A stretch of DNA of 64,000 nt from Penaeus vannamei (Eukaryota; Arthropoda; Malacostraca; Decapoda; Penaeidae). How positions within the stretch are numbered: the stretch's first letter is position 1; each line of letters starts with the position of its first letter. The notes under the pieces are model-generated. The model made no database searches and was not told the origin of the DNA. It saw only the letters and a list, made by a program, of their open reading frames with translations. Position numbers and translations under genes: made by a program. The DNA lies in NCBI RefSeq assembly GCF_042767895.1, contig NC_091552.1:26157447-26221446 (forward strand), written 5' to 3'. Shown in pieces: positions 26,501 to 40,740 of the stretch.

Positions 26501-29500
26501 AGAGTTGATTATTGCTACTATTGGAATAATTATCAAAATTATCCTTATAACTCAATTTTATCATTATTATCATTATTTTTGTCATTATCATAGTCATTAT
26601 CATCATAATTATCATCATTATTGGATATAATGAAGGAACTATCACGAAAGTCATCAAAATTACCTGAATTAAATTTAAAATCATCATAACTTCAAAAAAA
26701 AAGCTAAAAGTTTTTTTTTCGACGTTTCTCTCAAAAGGCCGTTCTTTCGACCATTTGGATTTTATGACTTTTTGCCTTTATTTCATTATAAATGGACTGG
26801 AAAATAATTAATATCATCATTATTATCATTACTGTCATTATTCTTATGATTATTATTATTACAGTCATTATCATCATGATTATCATCATTATTATCATTA
26901 TTATTGCAGTCATAATGGTTATTATGCTAATTTTTATAGCTATTTTCATCATCATAACTATTTTTATAATGATGATAGATATAATAATAATTTTAGAAAT
27001 AATAATGACAATAGTAATAATTATAATGACAATGATAAGGATATTATTTCTATTGTAATTATTAGTCTGAAAATTATTAGAATAGAGTTGATTATTGCTA
27101 TTATTGCAGTAATTCTCAAAGTTATCATTACAATTATGATTTTATCATTATTATCATTATTATTATCATTATCATTGTCATTATCATCAAAATTATCATC
27201 ATTTTTGCATATAATGAAGGAATTATCATGAAAATCATCAAATTACCTGAATTAATGTTAAAGTCCTCATAATTACCAATAAAAAGCGAAAAGTTTCTTT
27301 TCCGATGTTTCTCTCAAAAGCCGATAATACACTAGATTTTGCCTTTTTTCGACTTTTGGGATTTTATTACTTTTAACCTTTATTTCATTTTAAATGTACT
27401 GGATAATAATTATTATCATCATTATCATCATTACTGTCATTATTATGATTATTATCATTATTATGATTATCATCATTATCAATATGCAGTTATAATGATT
27501 ATCCTAATTATTATTGCTATTTTCATCATCAAAACTAGTTTTATAATGATAATAGCAATAATGATAATTTTAGAAATAATAATGACTAGTAATAATTATA
27601 ATGACAGTGATAATGATGCTATTATTATTTCTATTGTCATTATTAGTCTGAAAAGCATTGGAATAGAGTTGATTATTGTTATTTTTCCTGTAAATATCAA
27701 AATTCTCATTATAAATATGATTTTATCATTATTATCATTATTTTCATTATCATTGTCATATCATCATAATTATCATCATTATTTTATATAATGAAGGAAT
27801 TATCATGAATATCATCACAATTACCTGAATTATTATTATTTTTATTATTATTATTATTTTAATAATGATAATAATACGCTAGATTTTGCCGTTTTTTTCG
27901 ACTTATGGGATTTTATTACTTTTGGCCTTGATTTCATTATAAATGGACTGGATAATAATTATTATCATCATTATTATCATTACTGTTATTATTCTTATGA
28001 TTATTATCATTATAGTCATTATCATCATTATTATCATCATTTTTACAGTTATAATGATTATGCAAATTATAATAGCTACTTTCATCATCATAACTATTTT
28101 TATAATGATAATGGCAATAATGATAATTTTAGAAATAATAATGACAATATTAATAATCATAATGGCAATGATAATGATATTATTATTTCTATTGTCATTA
28201 TTTGTCTGAAAATTATTGGAATAGAGTTAATTATTGCTATTGTTGCTTGAAATATGAAAATTATAATTAAAATCATGGTTTAATCATTATTATCATTATT
28301 ATTGTCATTATCATTGTCATTATCATCATAATTATTATCATTATTGCATATAATGAATTGCATATCATGAAAATCATCACAATTACTTGAATTAATGTTA
28401 AAATCCTCATGATTATCAATAAAAAGCCAAAAAAGGGTTTTTTCGACGTTTCTCTGAAAAGCTTGTAATGCGGTAGATTTTGCCGTTTTTTGAATTTTGG
28501 GATTGTATTACCTATGGCCTTTATTTCATTATAAATGGACTGGATAATAATTATTATCAACATTATTATCATTACTGTCATTATTCTTATGATTATTATC
28601 ATTATAGTCATTACCATCATGCTTATCATTATTATCATCATTATAGCAGTTATAATCATTATTATGCTAATCATTATAGCTATTTTCATCATCATAACTA
28701 TTTTTATAATGATAATAGCAATAATGATAATTTTAGAAATAATAATGACAATAGTAATAATTGTAATAACAATGATAATGATATTAATATTTCTATTGTC
28801 ATTATTAGTCTGAAAATTATTGGAATAGAGTTGATTATTGCTATTATTGGAGTAATTATCAAAATTATCATTATAATTCTGATTTTATCATTATCATTAT
28901 TATTGTCATTATCATTGTCATTATCATAATTATAATCATTATTGGATATAATGAAGGAACTATTATAAAAATCATCAAAATTACCTAAATTAAAATCCTC
29001 ATCAATACCAAAAAAAAAAAAAAAAAAAAGTTTTTTTCGACGTTTCTTTCAAAAGGCTGTAATACGGTAGATGTTGCCGTTTTTTCGACTTTTTGGATTT
29101 TATTACTTTTGGCATTTATTACATTATAAATGGAATGGATAATAATTATTATCATCATTTTCATCATTACTGTCATTATTCTTATGATTATTATCATTAT
29201 AGTCATTATCATCATGATTATCATCATTATCATCATTATTGCAGTCATAATGGTTATTATGCTAATTATTATAGCTATTTTCATCATCATAACTATTTAT
29301 ATAATGATAATAGCAGTAATGATAATTTTAGAAATATTAATGAGAATAGTAATAATTATAATGACAATGATAATGATATTATTTCTATTGACATTATTAG
29401 TCTGAAAATTATTAGAATAGTTAATTATTGTTATTATTGCAGTAATTATCAAAATTACCATTTTAATTATGATTTTATCATTATTATCATTATTATTGTC

Positions 29501-31308
29501 ATTTTCATTGTTATCATCATAATTATCATTATTCCATATAATGAAGGAAATATCATGGAAATCATCACAATTACCTGAATTAATGTTAAAATCCTCATAA
29601 TTACCAATAAAAACCGAAAAGGGTTTTGTTCGACGTTTCTCTCAAAAGGATGTAATACGCTAGTTTTTGCCGTTTTTTCGACTTATAGGATTTTATTACT
29701 TTTGGCCTTGATTTCATTATAAATGGACTGGATAATCATTATTATCATCATTATTATCATTGTTGTTATTATCATTATGATTATTATCATTATAGTCATT
29801 ATCATCATGATTATCATCATTATTATCATCATTATTGCAGTTATACTGATTATTATGCTAATTATTATAGCTATTTTCATTATCATAACTATTTTTATAA
29901 TGATAATAGCAATAATGATAATTTTAGAAATGATAATGACAATAGTAATAATTGTAATGACAATGATAATGATGTTATTATTATTTCTTTTGTCATTATT
30001 AGTTTGAAAATTATTGTAATAGTGTTGATTATTGCTATTATTGCAGTAATTATCATAATTATCATTATAATTATGATTTTATCATTATTATCATTATTAT
30101 TGTCATTATCATTATCATTATCATCATAATTATCATAATTATTGCATATAATGAAGGAATTATCATGAAAATCATCACAATTACCTAAATTAATATTAAA
30201 ATCCACAAAATACCAATAAAAAGCGAAAAGGGTTTTTTCCAACGTTTCTCTCAAGAGGCTGTAATACGCTAGATTTTGCCGTTTTTTCGACTTTGGGGAT
30301 TTTATTACTTTTGGCCTTTATTTCATTATAAATGGACTGAATAATTATAATCATCATTATCATTACTGTCATTATTCTTATGATTATTATTATTATTGTC
30401 ATTATCATCATGATTATCATCATTATTAATATGATTATTGCAGTTATAATTATTGTTATGGTAATTATTATAGCTATTTTCATCATCATAACTATTTTTA
30501 TAATGATAATAGCAGTAATGATAATTTTAGAAATAATAATGACAATAGTAATAATTATAATGACAATGATAATGATGCTATTATTATTTCTATTGTCATT
30601 ATTAGTCTGAAAGGTATTCGAATAGAGTTGATTATTGCTATTTTTGCTGCAAATATCAAAATTATCACTATAATTATGATTTTATCATTATCATTATTAT
30701 TGTCATTATCATTGTCATTATCATCATAATTATCATCATTATTGCATATAATGAAGGAATTATCATGAATATCATCACAATTACCTGAACTAATGTTAAA
30801 ATCCCCATAATTAGCAATAAAAAGCGAAAAGTGTTTTTTTCGACGTTTCTCTCAAAAGCTTGTAATACGCTAGATTTTGCCATTTTTTCGACTTTTGGGA
30901 TTTTATTACTATTGCTCTTTATTTCTTTACAAATGGACTGGGTAATAATTATTATCATCTTTATTATTATTACCGTCATTATTCTTATCATTATAGTCAT
31001 TATTATCATGATTATAATCATTATTGCAGTTATAATGATTATTATGCTAATTATTATAGCCATTTTAATCATCATAACTATTTCTATAATGATAATAGCA
31101 ATAATGATAATTTTAGAAATCATAATGACAATAGTAAGAATTATAATGGCAATGATAATGATGTTATTATTATTTCTATTGTCATTATTTGTCTGAAAAT
31201 TATTGGAATAGAGTTGATTATTGCTATTATTGCAGTAATTATTACAGCATTATTGCATATAATGAAGGAATTATCATGAAAATCATCACAATTACCTGAA
31301 TTAATGTT
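20597..31308 (-). repeat. A-family satellite array, minus orientation
   Basis: About 18 A units are read on the minus strand. The core in this orientation is TCGACGTTTCTCTCAAAAG followed by GCTAGATTTTGCCG, with anchors near 21,106, 21,643, 22,122, 23,128, 23,693, 23,936, 24,529, 25,596, 26,199, 26,723, 27,305, 28,448, 29,042, 29,634, 30,243 and 30,844. Several units are shortened: a core is deleted at about 22,690, one is cut near 25,142, and one is interrupted near 27,830-27,870 by a TTTATTATTATT tract. Some units carry a GGATATAATGAAGGAACTATC-like variant (about 25,060, 26,630, 28,950). No B or C units were seen. Open frames are triplet-repeat artefacts. Confidence 0.92.
23838..23909. repeat. 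fold-back inverted repeat, 33-nt arms
   Basis: Arm one (23,838-23,870) and arm two (23,877-23,909) are reverse complements at 32 of 33 positions, separated by the six bases AATGAT. The second arm is a backwards copy of the A-unit body just read, after which normal sequence resumes at the core (CACAGCGAAAAGG) with part of the unit missing. This is the pattern expected of a fold-back template switch during replication or repair. Confidence 0.9.
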
Positions 31309-32702
31309 AATGATAATAATCATAAAGCCCATCCATAATGAAAAAAGGCTAAATGTATTTTAAAAAATATCGCAAAAATTGCGAAATCTAGCGATATATA
31401 GCCTTTTGAGAATATTTTCGAAAAAAACCTTTTCGAGTTTATGGGATGATTATGATTTCTGCAATAATTCAGCTAATTATGATGATTTTCATGATAATCC
31501 ATCCCATTAATAATGACGATAATAATGATAATTATGACATTAATTAGGATAATTATAATAAAATTATAATTATAATGATAATTTGCGTAATTAAGGCAAT
31601 AATAGCAATCATCAACAATATTCTAATGTTTTTAAATGATAATAACAATAAGACTAACGATGATAATAATTAGAAATAATAATGATAGTATAAATAATCA
31701 TAATATCGCTATTATTCTTATTATAATTATTATTGTTGTTGTTATTATTTCCAACATTATCATTATTGCTATTATCATTATAGAAATAGTTATAATTAGG
31801 AAAATTACATTAATAATTAAGATAATACCTCTTATAATGATTATATTATTATGGCGATAATTACTATAATGATGATAATGATGTTAATGCTATTAATGAT
31901 AATAATGATGATAATAATCATAAAGTCCATCCATAATGAAAAAAAGGCTAAAAGTATTAAAAAAACATAATCGAAAAACGGCGAATATGATCGAAAAAAA
32001 AAAAAACGTTTTCGAGTTTATGGGATGATTATGGTGATTTCTGCAATAATTCGGCTAATTATGATGATTTTCATGATAATCCCATTAATAATGACGATAA
32101 TAATGATAATTATGACATTAATTAGGAAAATTATAATGAAATGATAATTATAATGATAATTTGCGTAATTAAGGCAATAATAGCAATCATCAACAATACT
32201 CTAATGATTTTCATGATAATAACAATAAGACTAACGATGACGATAATAATTAGAAATAAAGATAATAGAAATAATCATAATATCGCTATTATTGTTATTA
32301 TAATTACTACTGTTGTTATTATTTCCAAAATTATCATTATTGTTATTATCATTATAAAAATAGTTATAATGAGGAAAATGACATTAATAATTAAGATAAT
32401 AGCTCTTATAATGATTATATTAAGGGTAATTATGGCGATAATTACTATAATGATGATAATGATGATGTTAATGCTATTAATGATAATAATGATGATAATA
32501 ATCATAAAGCCCATCCATAATGAAAAAAGGCTAAAAATATCTAAAAAAAAAAAAAAAAAAAAAAAAGCCAAAGTCCAAAAAAATCGCGAAGTCTAGCGAT
32601 ATATAGCCTTCTGAGAATATGGTCGAAAAACACCCCTTTTCGAGTTTATGGGATGAATATGATGATTTCTGCAATAATTCGGCTAATTATGATGATTTTC
32701 AT
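31309..32702 (+). repeat. C-family satellite block, plus orientation
   Basis: Two C units and part of a third begin abruptly at GATAATAATCATAAAGCCC, next to minus-strand A DNA. C cores lie near 31,408, 31,983 (core partly deleted, ACGGCGAATATGATCG) and 32,613. The markers CAATAAGACTAACGATG and AATTTGCGTAATTAAGGC are present in both complete units. A 24-A run sits at 32,543-32,566. The block ends near 32,702 at TTTTCATGATGATGAAA and passes into A units, the same joint as near 910 and 40,741. Confidence 0.9.
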
Positions 32703-32861
32703 GATGATGAAAGTAGCTATAATAATTAGCATAATAATCATTATAACTGCAATAATGATGATAATAATGATGATAATCATGATGATAATGACTATAATGA
32801 TAATAATCATAAGAATAATGACATTAATGATAATAATTATTATCCAGTCCATTTATAATGA

Positions 32862-35800
32862 AATATAGGCCATAAGTAATAAAATCCCATAAGTCGAAAA
32901 AACGCCAAAATCTAGGGTATATTGAGAGAAACGAAAAAAAAAACCTTTTCGCTTATTATTGGTAACTATAAGGATTTTACCATCAATTCAGGTAATTGTG
33001 ATGATTTTCATGATAATTCCTTCATTATATTCAATAATTATGATAATTATGATGATAATGACAATGATAATGACAATAATAATGATAATAATGATAAAAT
33101 CATACTTATAATGATAATTTTGGTAATTACTGCAATAATAGCAATAATCAACACAATTCCAATAATTTTCAGACTAATAATGACAAAAGAAATAATAATA
33201 ACATTATTATCATTGTCATAATAATTATTAGTATTGTCATTATTATTTCTAAAATTATCATTATTGCTATTATCATTATAAAAATAGTTATGATGATGAA
33301 AATAGCTATAATGATTAGCATAATAATCATTATAACCGCAATAATGATAATAATGATAATAATAATTAGTATCCCGTCCATTTATAATGAAATCAAGGCC
33401 AAAAGTAATAAAATCCCACAAGTCGAAAAAGGCAAAGCTTTTTGAGAGAAACGTCCAAAAAAAACATTTTCGCTTTTTATTAATAATTATGAGGATTTTA
33501 ACATTAATACAGGTAATTGTGATGATTTTCATGATAATTCCTTCATTATATGCAATAATGATGATAATTATGATGATAATGACAATGATAATGACAATAA
33601 TGATAATGATAAAATCATAATTATAATGATAATTTTGATAATTACTGCAATAATAGCAATGATCAACTCAATTCCAATAATTTTCAGACTTATAATGACA
33701 ATAGAAATAATTATATCATTATCATTGTCATTACAATTTTTACTATTGTCATTATTATTTCAAATTTATCATTATTGTTATTATAATTATAAGAATAGTT
33801 ATGATGATGAAAATAGCTATAATAATTTGCATAATAATCATTATAAATGCAATAATGATGATAATAATGATGATATTCATGATGATAATGACTAATGATA
33901 ATAATCATAAGAATAATGGCAGTAATGGTAATAATGATGATAATAATTATTATCCAGTCCATTTATAATGAAATCAAGGCCAAAAGTAATAAAATCCCAA
34001 AAGTCGAAAAAACGACACAATCTATCGTATTAGAGCCTTATGAGAGAAACGTCGAAAAAAAACTTTTTGCTTTTTATTGGTAATTGTGATGATTTTCATA
34101 ATTCCTTCATTATATGCAATAATAATGATAATTATGATGATAATGAAAATGATAATGACAATAATAATGATAATGATAAAATCATAATTATAATGATAAT
34201 TTTGATAATTACTGCAATAATTGCAATAATCAACTCTATACCAATAATTTTCAGACTAACAATGACAATAAAAATAACAATAACATCATTATCATTGTCA
34301 TTATAATTATCACTATTGTCATTATTATTTCTAAAATTATCATTATTGCTATTATCATTAGAAAAATAGTTATTATGATGAAAATAGCTATAATAATAAG
34401 CATAATAATCATTATAACTGCAATAATAATGATAATAATGATGATAACAATAAGACTAACGATGATGATAATAATTAGAAATAATGATAATAGAAATAAT
34501 CATAATATCGCTATTATTGTTATTATAATTACTACTGTTGTTATTATTATTTCCAAAATTATCATTATTGTTATTATCATAGAAATTATAGAAATAGTTA
34601 TGAAGATGAAAATAGTTATAATGATTAGCATAATAATCATTATAACTGCAATAATGATGATAATAATGATGATAATCATGATGATAATGACTATAATGAT
34701 AATATTCATAAGAATAATGACATTAATGATAATAATGATGATAATAATTATTATCCAGTCCATTTATAATGAAATATAGGCCATAAGTAATAAAATCCCA
34801 TAACTCGAAAAAACGCCAAAATCTAGGGTATTACAGATTATTGAGAGAAACGAAAAAAAAAACCTTTTCGCTTATTATTGGTAACTATAAGGATTTTACC
34901 ATCAATTCAGGTAACTGTGATGATTTTCATGATAATTCCTTCATTATATGCAATAATTATGATAATTATGATGATAATGACAATGATAATGACAATAATA
35001 ATGATAATAATGATAAAATCATACTTATAATGGTAATTACTGCAATAATAGCAATAATCAACACAATTCCAATAATTTTCAGACTAATAATGACAATAAA
35101 AATAATAATAACATCATTATCATTATCATGATAATTATTACTATTGTCATTATTAATTCTATAATTATCATTATTGCTATTATCATTATAAAAATAGTTA
35201 TGATGATGAAAATAGCTATAATAATTAGCATAATAATCATTATAACCGCAATAATGATAATAATGATAATAATAATTAGTATCCCGTCCATTTATAATGA
35301 AATCAAGGCCAAAAGTAATAAAATCCCACAAGTCGAAAAAGGCAAAGCTTTTTGAAAGAAACGTCCAAAAAAAACATTTTCGCTTTTTATTAATAATTAT
35401 GAGGATTTTAACATTAATACAGGTAATTGTGATGATTTTCATGATAATTCCTTCAATATATGCAATAATGATGATAATTATGATGATAATGACAATGATA
35501 ATGACAATAATGATAATGATAAAATCATAATTATAATGATAATTTTGATAATTACTGCAATAATAGCAATGATCAACTCAATTCCAATAATTTTCAGACT
35601 TATAATGACAATAGAAATAATTATATCATTATCATTGTCATTACAATTTTTACTATTGTCATTATTATTTCAAATTTATCATTATTGCTATTATAATTAT
35701 AAGAATAGTTATGATGATGAAAATAGCTATAATAATTTGCATAATAATCATTCTAAATGCAATAATGATGATAATAATGATGATATTCATGATGATAATG

Positions 35801-37830
35801 ACTAATGATAAAATTCATAAGAATAATGGCAGTAATGGTAATAATGATGATAATAATTATTATCTAGTCCATTTATAATGAAATCAAGGCCAAAAGTAAT
35901 AAAATCCCAAAAGTCGAAAAAACGACACAATCTATCGTATTAGAGCCTTATGAGAGAAACGTCGAAAAAAACCTTTTTGCTTTTTATTGGTAATTGTGAT
36001 GATTTTCATAATTCCTTCATTATATGCAATAATAATGATAATTATGATGATAATGAAAATGATAATGACAATAATAATGATAATGATAAAATCATAATTA
36101 TAATGATAATTTTGATAATTACTGCAATAATTGCAATAATCAACTCTATACCAATAATTTTCAGACTAACAATGGCAATAAGAATAACAATAACATCATT
36201 ATCATTGTCATTATAATTATCACTATTGTCATTATTATTTCTAAAATTATCATTATTGCTATTATCATTAGAAAAATAGTTATTATGATGAAAATAGCTA
36301 TAATAATAAGCATAATAATCATTATAACTGCAATAATAATGATAATAATGATGATAACAATAAGACTAACGATGATGATAATAATTAGAAAAAATGATAA
36401 TAGAAATAATCATAATATCGCTATTATTGTTATTATAATTACTACTGTTGTTATTATTATTTCCAAAATTATCATTATTGTTATTATCATAGAAATTATA
36501 GAAATAGTTATGAAGATGAAAATAGTTATAATGATTAGCATAATAATCATTATAACTGCAATAATGATGATAATAATGATGATAATCATGATGATAATGA
36601 CTATAATGATAATATTCATAAGAATAATGACATTAATGATAATAATGATGATAATAATTATTATCCAGTCCATTTATAATGAAATATAGGCCATAAGCAA
36701 TAAAATCCCATAACTCGAAAAAACGCCAAAATTTAGGGTATTACAGATTATTGAGAGAAACGAAAAAAAAAAAAGTTTTCGCTTTTTATTGGTAACTATA
36801 AGGATTTTACCATCAATTCAGGTAACTGCAATAATGATAATAATGATGATAATAATTAGTATCCAGTCCATTTATAATGAAATCAAGGCCAAAGGTAATA
36901 AAATCCCAGAAGTCGAAAAAAGGCAAAATCTAACATATTAAAAACGTCAAAAAAAACATTTTCGCTTTTTATTAATAATTATAAGGATTTTAACATTAAT
37001 GCAGGTAACTGTGATGATTTTCATAATTCCTTCATTATATGCAATAATGATGATAATTATGATGATAATGACAATGAAAATGAATAATCATAATAATGAT
37101 ATAATCATAATTATAATGATAATTTTGATAATTACTGCAATAATAGCAATGATCAACTCAATTCCAAAAAAATTCAGACAAATAATGAGAATAGAAATAA
37201 TATCATTATCATTTCCATTACAATTTTTACTATTGTCATTATTATTGCTGAATTTATCATTATTTCTATTATAATTATAAAAATAGTTATGATGATGAAA
37301 ATAGCTATAATAATTTACATAATAATCATTCTAAATGCAATAATGATGATAATAATGATGATAATAATGATGATAATCATGATAATGACTAATGATAATA
37401 ATCATAAGGATAATGGCAGTAATGGTAATAATGATGATAATAATTATTATCCAGTTCATTTATAATGAAATCAAAGCCAAAAGTAATAAAATCCCAAAAG
37501 TCGAAAAAACGGTAAATTTAGCGTATTGAGAAACGTTGAAAAAAGCCTTTTCGCTTTTCATTGGTAATTATGAGGATTTTAACATTAATTCTGGTAACTA
37601 TGATGATTTTCATGATAATTCCTTCATTATATGATAAAATCATAATTATAATGATAATTTTGATAATTACTGCAATAATTGCAATAATCAACTCTATTCC
37701 AATAATTTTCAGACTAATAATGACAATAAAAATAATAATATCATTATCATTGTCATTATAATTATCACTATTGTCATTATTATTTCTAAAATTATCATTA
37801 TTGCTATTATCATTAGAAAAATAGTTATGA
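32862..37830 (+). repeat. ~1,910-bp higher-order repeat, two full copies plus a deleted third
   Basis: Copy 1 runs from 32,862 to 34,771 and copy 2 from 34,772 to 36,681. A third copy starts at 36,682 and is recognisable to about 37,830 but has lost several hundred bases, mainly after GGTAACTGCAATAATG near 36,830 and after TTCATTATATGATAAAATC near 37,635. Each full copy spans about three A units and shares private variants: ACGCCAAAATCTAGGG, GGATTTTACCATCAATTC, CGACACAATCTATCG, ATCATTAGAAAAATAG, and a C-derived tract. Copies 1 and 2 differ at only scattered positions by eye, so the duplication is recent relative to the array. Confidence 0.9.
34446..34598 (+). repeat. C-family tract inside an A unit (chimeric unit)
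   Basis: Within an A unit, about 150 bp reads as C family: CAATAAGACTAACGATG, then TCATAATATCGCTATTATT, then TTATTTCCAAAATTATC. It then returns to A at ATGAAAATAGTTATAATG. The same chimera is present in the second higher-order copy at about 36,356-36,508, so the exchange preceded that duplication. Confidence 0.85.
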
Positions 37831-38895
37831 TGATGAAAATAGCTATAATAATTAGCATAATAATCATTATAACTGCAATGATAATGATAATAATGATGAT
37901 AATCATGATGATAATGACTATAATGATAATAATTATAAGAATAATGACAGTAATGATAATAATAATGATAATAATTATTATCCAGTTCATTTATAATGAA
38001 ATAAAGGCCAAAAGTAATAAAATCCAAAAACTCAAAAAAAAAAACGGCAAAATTTAGCGTATTACAGCCTTTTGAGAGAAACGTCGAAAAAAACCATTTC
38101 GCTTTTGATTGGTAATTATGAGGAGTTTTACATTAATTCAGGTAATTGTGATGATTTTCATGATAATTCCTTCATTATATGCAATAAGGATGATAATTAT
38201 GATGATAATGACATGATAATGACAATAATAATGATAATAATGAGAAAATCATAATTATAATGTTAATCTTGATAATTACTGCAATAATTGCAATAATCAA
38301 CTCTATTCCAATAATTTTTAGACTAATAATGAAAATAGAAATAATACTAACATCATTATCATTGTCATTATAATTATTACTATTGTCGTTATTATTTCTA
38401 AATTTATCATTATTGCTATTATCATTATAAAAATAGTTATGATGATGAAAATAGCAAAAATAATTAAGATAATAATCATTATAACTAGAATAATGATGAT
38501 AATGATGATAATCATGATGTTAATGACTATAATGATATTAATTATAAGAATAATGACAGTAATGATAATAATGATGATAATAATTATTATCCAGTCCATT
38601 TATAATGAAATAAAGACTAAAAGTAATAAAATCCCAAAAGTCGAAGAAACGGTAAAATCTAGCGTATTAGAGCCTTCTGAGAGAAACGTCGAAAAAAAAA
38701 CTTTTATCTATTTATTGGTAATTATGAGGATTTTTACATTAATTCAGGTAATTGTGAAGATTTTCATAATTCCTTCATTATATGCAATAATGATGATAAT
38801 TATGATGATAATGACAATAATAATGAAAATAATGATAAAATCATAATTATAATGATAATTTTGATAATTACTACAATAATAGCAATAACAATCTC

Positions 38896-39539
38896 TATTA
38901 TAATGAAATAAAGGCAAGAAGTAATAAAATCCCATAATTCGAAAAAAACGACAAAATCTAGCGTATTACAGCCTCTTGAGAAAAACGTCGAAAAAAAAAC
39001 CTTTTCGCTTTTTAATGATAATTATAAGGATTTTAACATTAATTCAGGTAATTATATTGATTTCCATGATGATTCTTTTATTATTGAAAATAATGATGAT
39101 AATTATGATGATAATGACAATGATAATGGATATAATAATGATAATAATAATAAAGTTATAATTATAATGATAATCTTGATAATTACTGCAATAATAGCAA
39201 TAATTAACTCTATTCCAATAATTTCCATACTAATAATGGCAATAGAAATAATAATAACATCATTATCATTGTCATTATATTTATTGTTATTGTCATTATT
39301 ATTTCTAAGATCATGATTATTGTTATTATCAGTATATGAATAGTTATAATGATAAAAAAGCAATAATAATTAGCATAATAATTATTATAACTGCAATAAT
39401 GATGATAATAATAATGATAATCATGATGATAATGACTATAATGATAATAATAATAAAAATGATGACAGTAATGATAATAATAATAATTATCATTCAGTCC
39501 ATTAATAATGAAATAAAGGCAAGAAGTAATCAAATCCCA
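38896..39539 (+). repeat. single B-family satellite unit
   Basis: This is one B unit standing at the right end of a plus-strand A array. It has the B features TTTCCATGATGATTC, TTTATTATTGAAAATAATG, TCTAAGATCATGATTATTG and AAATGATGACAGTAATG. It begins at the core after a truncated A unit and ends in ATCAAATCCCA at 39,539, where the sequence inverts to minus-strand A. Confidence 0.88.
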
Positions 39540-39890
39540 GTTATAATGATTATTATGCTAATTATTATAGCTATTTTCATCATCATAACTATTTTTATAA
39601 TGATAATAGCAATAATGATAATTTTAGAAATAATGACAATAGTAATAATTATAATGACAATGATGATGATATTATTATTTCTATTGTCATTATTAGTCTG
39701 AAAATTATTAGAATCGAGTTGATTATTGCTATTATTGCAGTAATTATCAAAATTATCATTATAATTATGATTTTATCATTATTATCATTATTATTGTCAT
39801 TATCATTGTCATTATCATCATAATTATCATCAATACTGCATATAATCAAGGAATTATCATGAAAATCATCACAATTACCTGAAATAATGT
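39540..39890 (-). repeat. A-family satellite fragment, minus orientation
   Basis: This is a part of one A unit, about 350 bp, on the minus strand, between a plus-strand B unit and a plus-strand C unit. It starts at GTTATAATGATTATTATGC and ends at ACAATTACCTGAAATAATG. Its right edge matches the edge of the large minus-strand block at 31,308 to within a few bases. Confidence 0.9.
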
Positions 39891-39998
39891 TGATAATAAT
39901 CATAAAGCCCATCCATAATGAATGAAAATAAGGCAAAAATATTTTTAAAAAATCGAAAAAAATGGCGAAATCTAGCGATATATAGCCTTTTGAGAATA

Positions 39999-40037
<39 letters not shown>

Positions 40038-40740
40038 GAGTTTATGGGATGATTATGATTTCTACAATAATTCGGCTAATTATGATGATTTTCATGATAA
40101 TCCCATCAATAATGACGATAATAATGATAATTATGACATTAATCAGGATAATTATAATAAGATGATAATTATAATGATAATTTGCGTAATTAAGGCAATA
40201 ATAGCAACCATCAACAATACTCTAATGATTTTCATGATAATAACAATAAGACTAACGATGATGATAATAATTAGAAATAATAATGATAGTGAAAAATAAT
40301 CATAATATCGCTATTATTATTATTATGATTATTACTGTTGTTATTATTATTTCCAAAATTATCATTATTGTTATTATCATTATAGAAATAGTTATAATGA
40401 GGGAAATGACATTAATAATTAAGATAATAGCTCTTATAATGATTACATTAAGGGTAATTATGGCGATAATTACTATGATGATGATAATGATCATGTTAAT
40501 GCTATTAATTATAATAATGATGATGATAATAATCATAAAGCCCATCCATAATAAAAAAGGCTAAAAGTATTAAAAAAAACCCAAAGTTGAAAAAACGGCG
40601 AAGTCTAGCGATAGCCTTTAGAAAATATGGTCGAAAAACAACCCTTTTCGAGTTTATGGGATGATTATGATGATTTCTGCAATAATTCGGCTAATTATGA
40701 TGATTTCTGCAATAATTCGGCTAATTATGATGATTTTCAT
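39891..40740 (+). repeat. C-family satellite block, plus orientation
   Basis: This block holds just over one C unit, opening at GATAATAATCATAAAGCCC exactly as the block at 31,309 does. Cores lie near 39,992 and 40,619, about 627 bp apart. The first core contains a 33-A run at 40,004-40,036. A 30-bp segment containing TTTCTGCAATAATTCGGC is tandemly duplicated at 40,669-40,698 and 40,699-40,728. The block passes into A units at GATGATGAAA near 40,741. Confidence 0.9.
40004..40036 (+). repeat. poly(A) tract, 33 nt
   Basis: An uninterrupted run of 33 A follows GAGAATATGGTT in a C core, at the same core position as the 35-A run at 804-838. Confidence 0.9.

Larger units (their letters stand above)
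32703..38895 (+). repeat. A-family satellite array, plus orientation
   Basis: This is an A-unit array with the same core and body as at 906-6,780. Its first part is organised as a higher-order repeat of about 1,910 bp, annotated separately; the remainder (about 37,830-38,895) consists of ordinary units with anchors near 38,074 and 38,680. The last A unit is truncated at ATCTCTAT near 38,895, where a B unit starts directly at its core. No gene is present. Confidence 0.9.
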
